NCBI RefSeq assembly: GCF_022511585.1
Contig: NZ_JAKWBN010000002.1
Location: 372,001-436,000, forward strand
DNA length: 64,000 bases
Reading direction: 5' to 3'
From: Shimazuella soli
GTDB taxonomy: Bacteria > Bacillota > Bacilli > Thermoactinomycetales > Thermoactinomycetaceae
Shown here piece by piece: positions 63,000 through 64,000 of the stretch (position 1 is its first letter; each line of letters opens with the position of its first letter). The translations under genes were made by a program, and so were the position numbers. The notes under the pieces were generated by a model that was not told where the DNA came from, ran no database searches, and saw only the letters and a program-made list of their open reading frames with translations.

Positions 63000-63749
63000 T
63001 CAACGAAAACCTCCGGAAGCGGTGATTCTTTCTCCTGTTAGCCAAGCAGAATCATCCGAGGCTAAGAATACAACCACAGGGGCGATGTCTTGTGGTTTTC
63101 CGAATCGACCAAGTGGAGTAACTTTGGCTAATGCTTTTTCTCGATCACTGCCGACAATACCAAGATTCTGAGTTCCTTCTGTATCTGTTCCTCCTGGTGC
63201 AACTGCATTGACTCGAATGTTTCGAGCTCCAAGCTCTTTTGATAGTGCTACTGTGAGTGAATCTACAGCTCCTTTGCTAGCTGAATAAATGCTAGAGTTT
63301 ATGACGGGATTCTTACTTGCAGTTGAACTGATATTGATAATACTGCCGCCATTTGCTGGGAAATATTTTAAAGCTTCTTGAATCATAAGGATAGATCCAA
63401 GAACATTTGTGTTGAATGACAAGTGGAACTCTTCCTCTGAGACATTTTCAATCGATTCAAATTTATATATTCCAGCATTGTTCACAAGTACATCGATTGA
63501 ACCAAAAACTTTGCTCGCTTCTTCAAACATCCTTTTAACGTCCGCTGAATTCGCTACGTTTCCTTGAACACTGATCGCTTGGCCTTCATTTTCAATTATA
63601 TCTGCTACCACACGATCAGCACCCTCCTTACTAGAGGAATAGTTTACGACAACTGCTGCTCCCGCTGCTGCCAATTCTTTTGCGATCTGTGCTCCAATTC
63701 CTTTTGATGCCCCAGTTACGATGGCTGTTTTACCAGATAGTTTGCTCAT
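63000..63749 (-). CDS. Short-chain dehydrogenase/reductase
   Basis: A 249-residue NAD(P)-dependent oxidoreductase of the classical SDR family. Cofactor loop TGASKGIG (residues 12-19), NNAG (near 89), and the catalytic Ser-Tyr-Lys set in NISSTA and SIYSASKGAVD are complete; the end is ERITASGGFR. It resembles FabG-like and sugar or glucose dehydrogenase-type SDRs; substrate not deducible. An AraC-type regulator gene lies upstream on the same strand. Confidence 0.88.
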   Translation of the reverse strand: MSKLSGKTAIVTGASKGIGAQIAKELAAAGAAVVVNYSSSKEGADRVVADIIENEGQAISVQGNVANSADVKRMFEEASKVFGSIDVLVNNAGIYKFESIENVSEEEFHLSFNTNVLGSILMIQEALKYFPANGGSIINISSTASKNPVINSSIYSASKGAVDSLTVALSKELGARNIRVNAVAPGGTDTEGTQNLGIVGSDREKALAKVTPLGRFGKPQDIAPVVVFLASDDSAWLTGERITASGGFR

Positions 63750-63867
63750 ATGAATTCCTCTTTTCTTGAAGTGATCATGGAATAGTTACATGGTGATAAT
63801 GGTATTGATTTTTTCTTAAGGGTAGAACCATTATAGCCTTATATCGTTGTTTCTTTTTTATCTAATT

Positions 63868-64000
63868 TTATAGAAATCCACTTTTTTTCTGCTTTTTATA
63901 TGAAAATGGTGTCATCTTCATTGACTTTCGAAATTTATCAATAAAATAGCTCGTACTAGCAAATCCCACTTGATAAGCAACATCTGTAACCGTCAAATCT
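63868..64000 (-). CDS. AraC-family regulator, C-terminal end
   Basis: The last 43 codons of a gene running off the right edge. DLTVTDVAYQVGFASTSYFI then DKFRKSMKMTPFSYKK is the second helix-turn-helix of the AraC/XylS DNA-binding domain. The protein continues beyond the window. It is upstream of and on the same strand as the SDR gene and may regulate it. The intergenic 63750-63867 has no gene. Confidence 0.85.
   Translation of the reverse strand, partial: DLTVTDVAYQVGFASTSYFIDKFRKSMKMTPFSYKKQKKSGFL

Overview
This window is a chromosomal segment of a low-to-moderate G+C, endospore-forming Firmicute of the order Bacillales. The evidence is the near-Bacillus order of the division, cell-wall and sporulation cluster (spoVD, murE, murF, mraY, murD, spoVE, murG, murB, divIB, ftsA, ftsZ, then spoIIGA, sigE, sigG, then ylmC, pgeF, ylmE, sepF, ylmG, ylmH, divIVA, ileS, ylyA-like, lspA, rluD), together with spoVID and ysxE. 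MurE has the DNPR motif of meso-diaminopimelate-adding enzymes. A family such as Thermoactinomycetaceae is plausible, but that is inference from general flavour and not shown by any marker.

Layout. 1-11.4 kb: the end of hemL, then a metabolic insert (ptsG with a GlcT-type antiterminator leader, zwf, three exported or anchored small proteins, gnd, cysteine dioxygenase), then spoVID-ysxE; hemL, spoVID and ysxE are adjacent in Bacillus. 11.5-16.7 kb: accessory genes, including an MFS transporter, an HTH-TPR regulator of the RRNPP quorum-sensing type with two tiny paralogous peptides ending in DPPD, two unknown genes behind a promoter with repeated dyads, and an EamA permease. 16.8-31.7 kb: the spoVD-to-ftsZ cluster, interrupted between murB and divIB by two small membrane-protein genes of higher G+C. 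31.7-39 kb: accessory block with a two-component system, a secreted Lys/His/Arg-repeat protein, a TetR-controlled efflux pump, GNAT and HD proteins, and a broken high-G+C gene. 39-41.6 kb: spoIIGA (apparent CTG start), sigE and sigG. 41.7-43.2 kb: a sortase-anchored protein and a MITE-like repeat. 43.2-50.7 kb: ylmC to ileS with a T-box leader. 50.9-56.4 kb: a second broken high-G+C gene, GNAT, MFS, ylyA-like, MFS/ArsR. 56.5-58 kb: lspA-rluD. 58-64 kb: a small ferredoxin-fold protein, a nitrogen-controlled ammonium transporter, a LysE exporter divergent from a MocR regulator, an SDR enzyme, and the end of an AraC regulator.

The most interesting candidate system is at 13.1-15.7 kb. A TPR-type cytosolic peptide receptor carries, fused in frame at its C-terminus and behind an embedded perfect ribosome-binding site, a 21-residue peptide. 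This peptide is paralogous (12 of 20 aligned positions identical) to a 20-residue peptide encoded by a separate tiny gene immediately downstream. Two GGTTTTATCAAACC-like dyads 41 bp apart lie upstream of both the receptor gene and a divergent two-gene unit of unknown function. This looks like a self-contained peptide-signalling circuit with leaderless or unusually exported signals.

Secondary observations are an islet pattern of higher-G+C genes dropped into conserved operons, two of them broken by single in-frame stops; a CTG-initiated spoIIGA behind a Spo0A-like promoter with a 22-bp spacer; and a four-codon minicistron abutting the sigG ribosome-binding site. No rRNA, tRNA, CRISPR array or intact insertion sequence was seen. 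All calls are by reading; no database search or numerical structure prediction was run.
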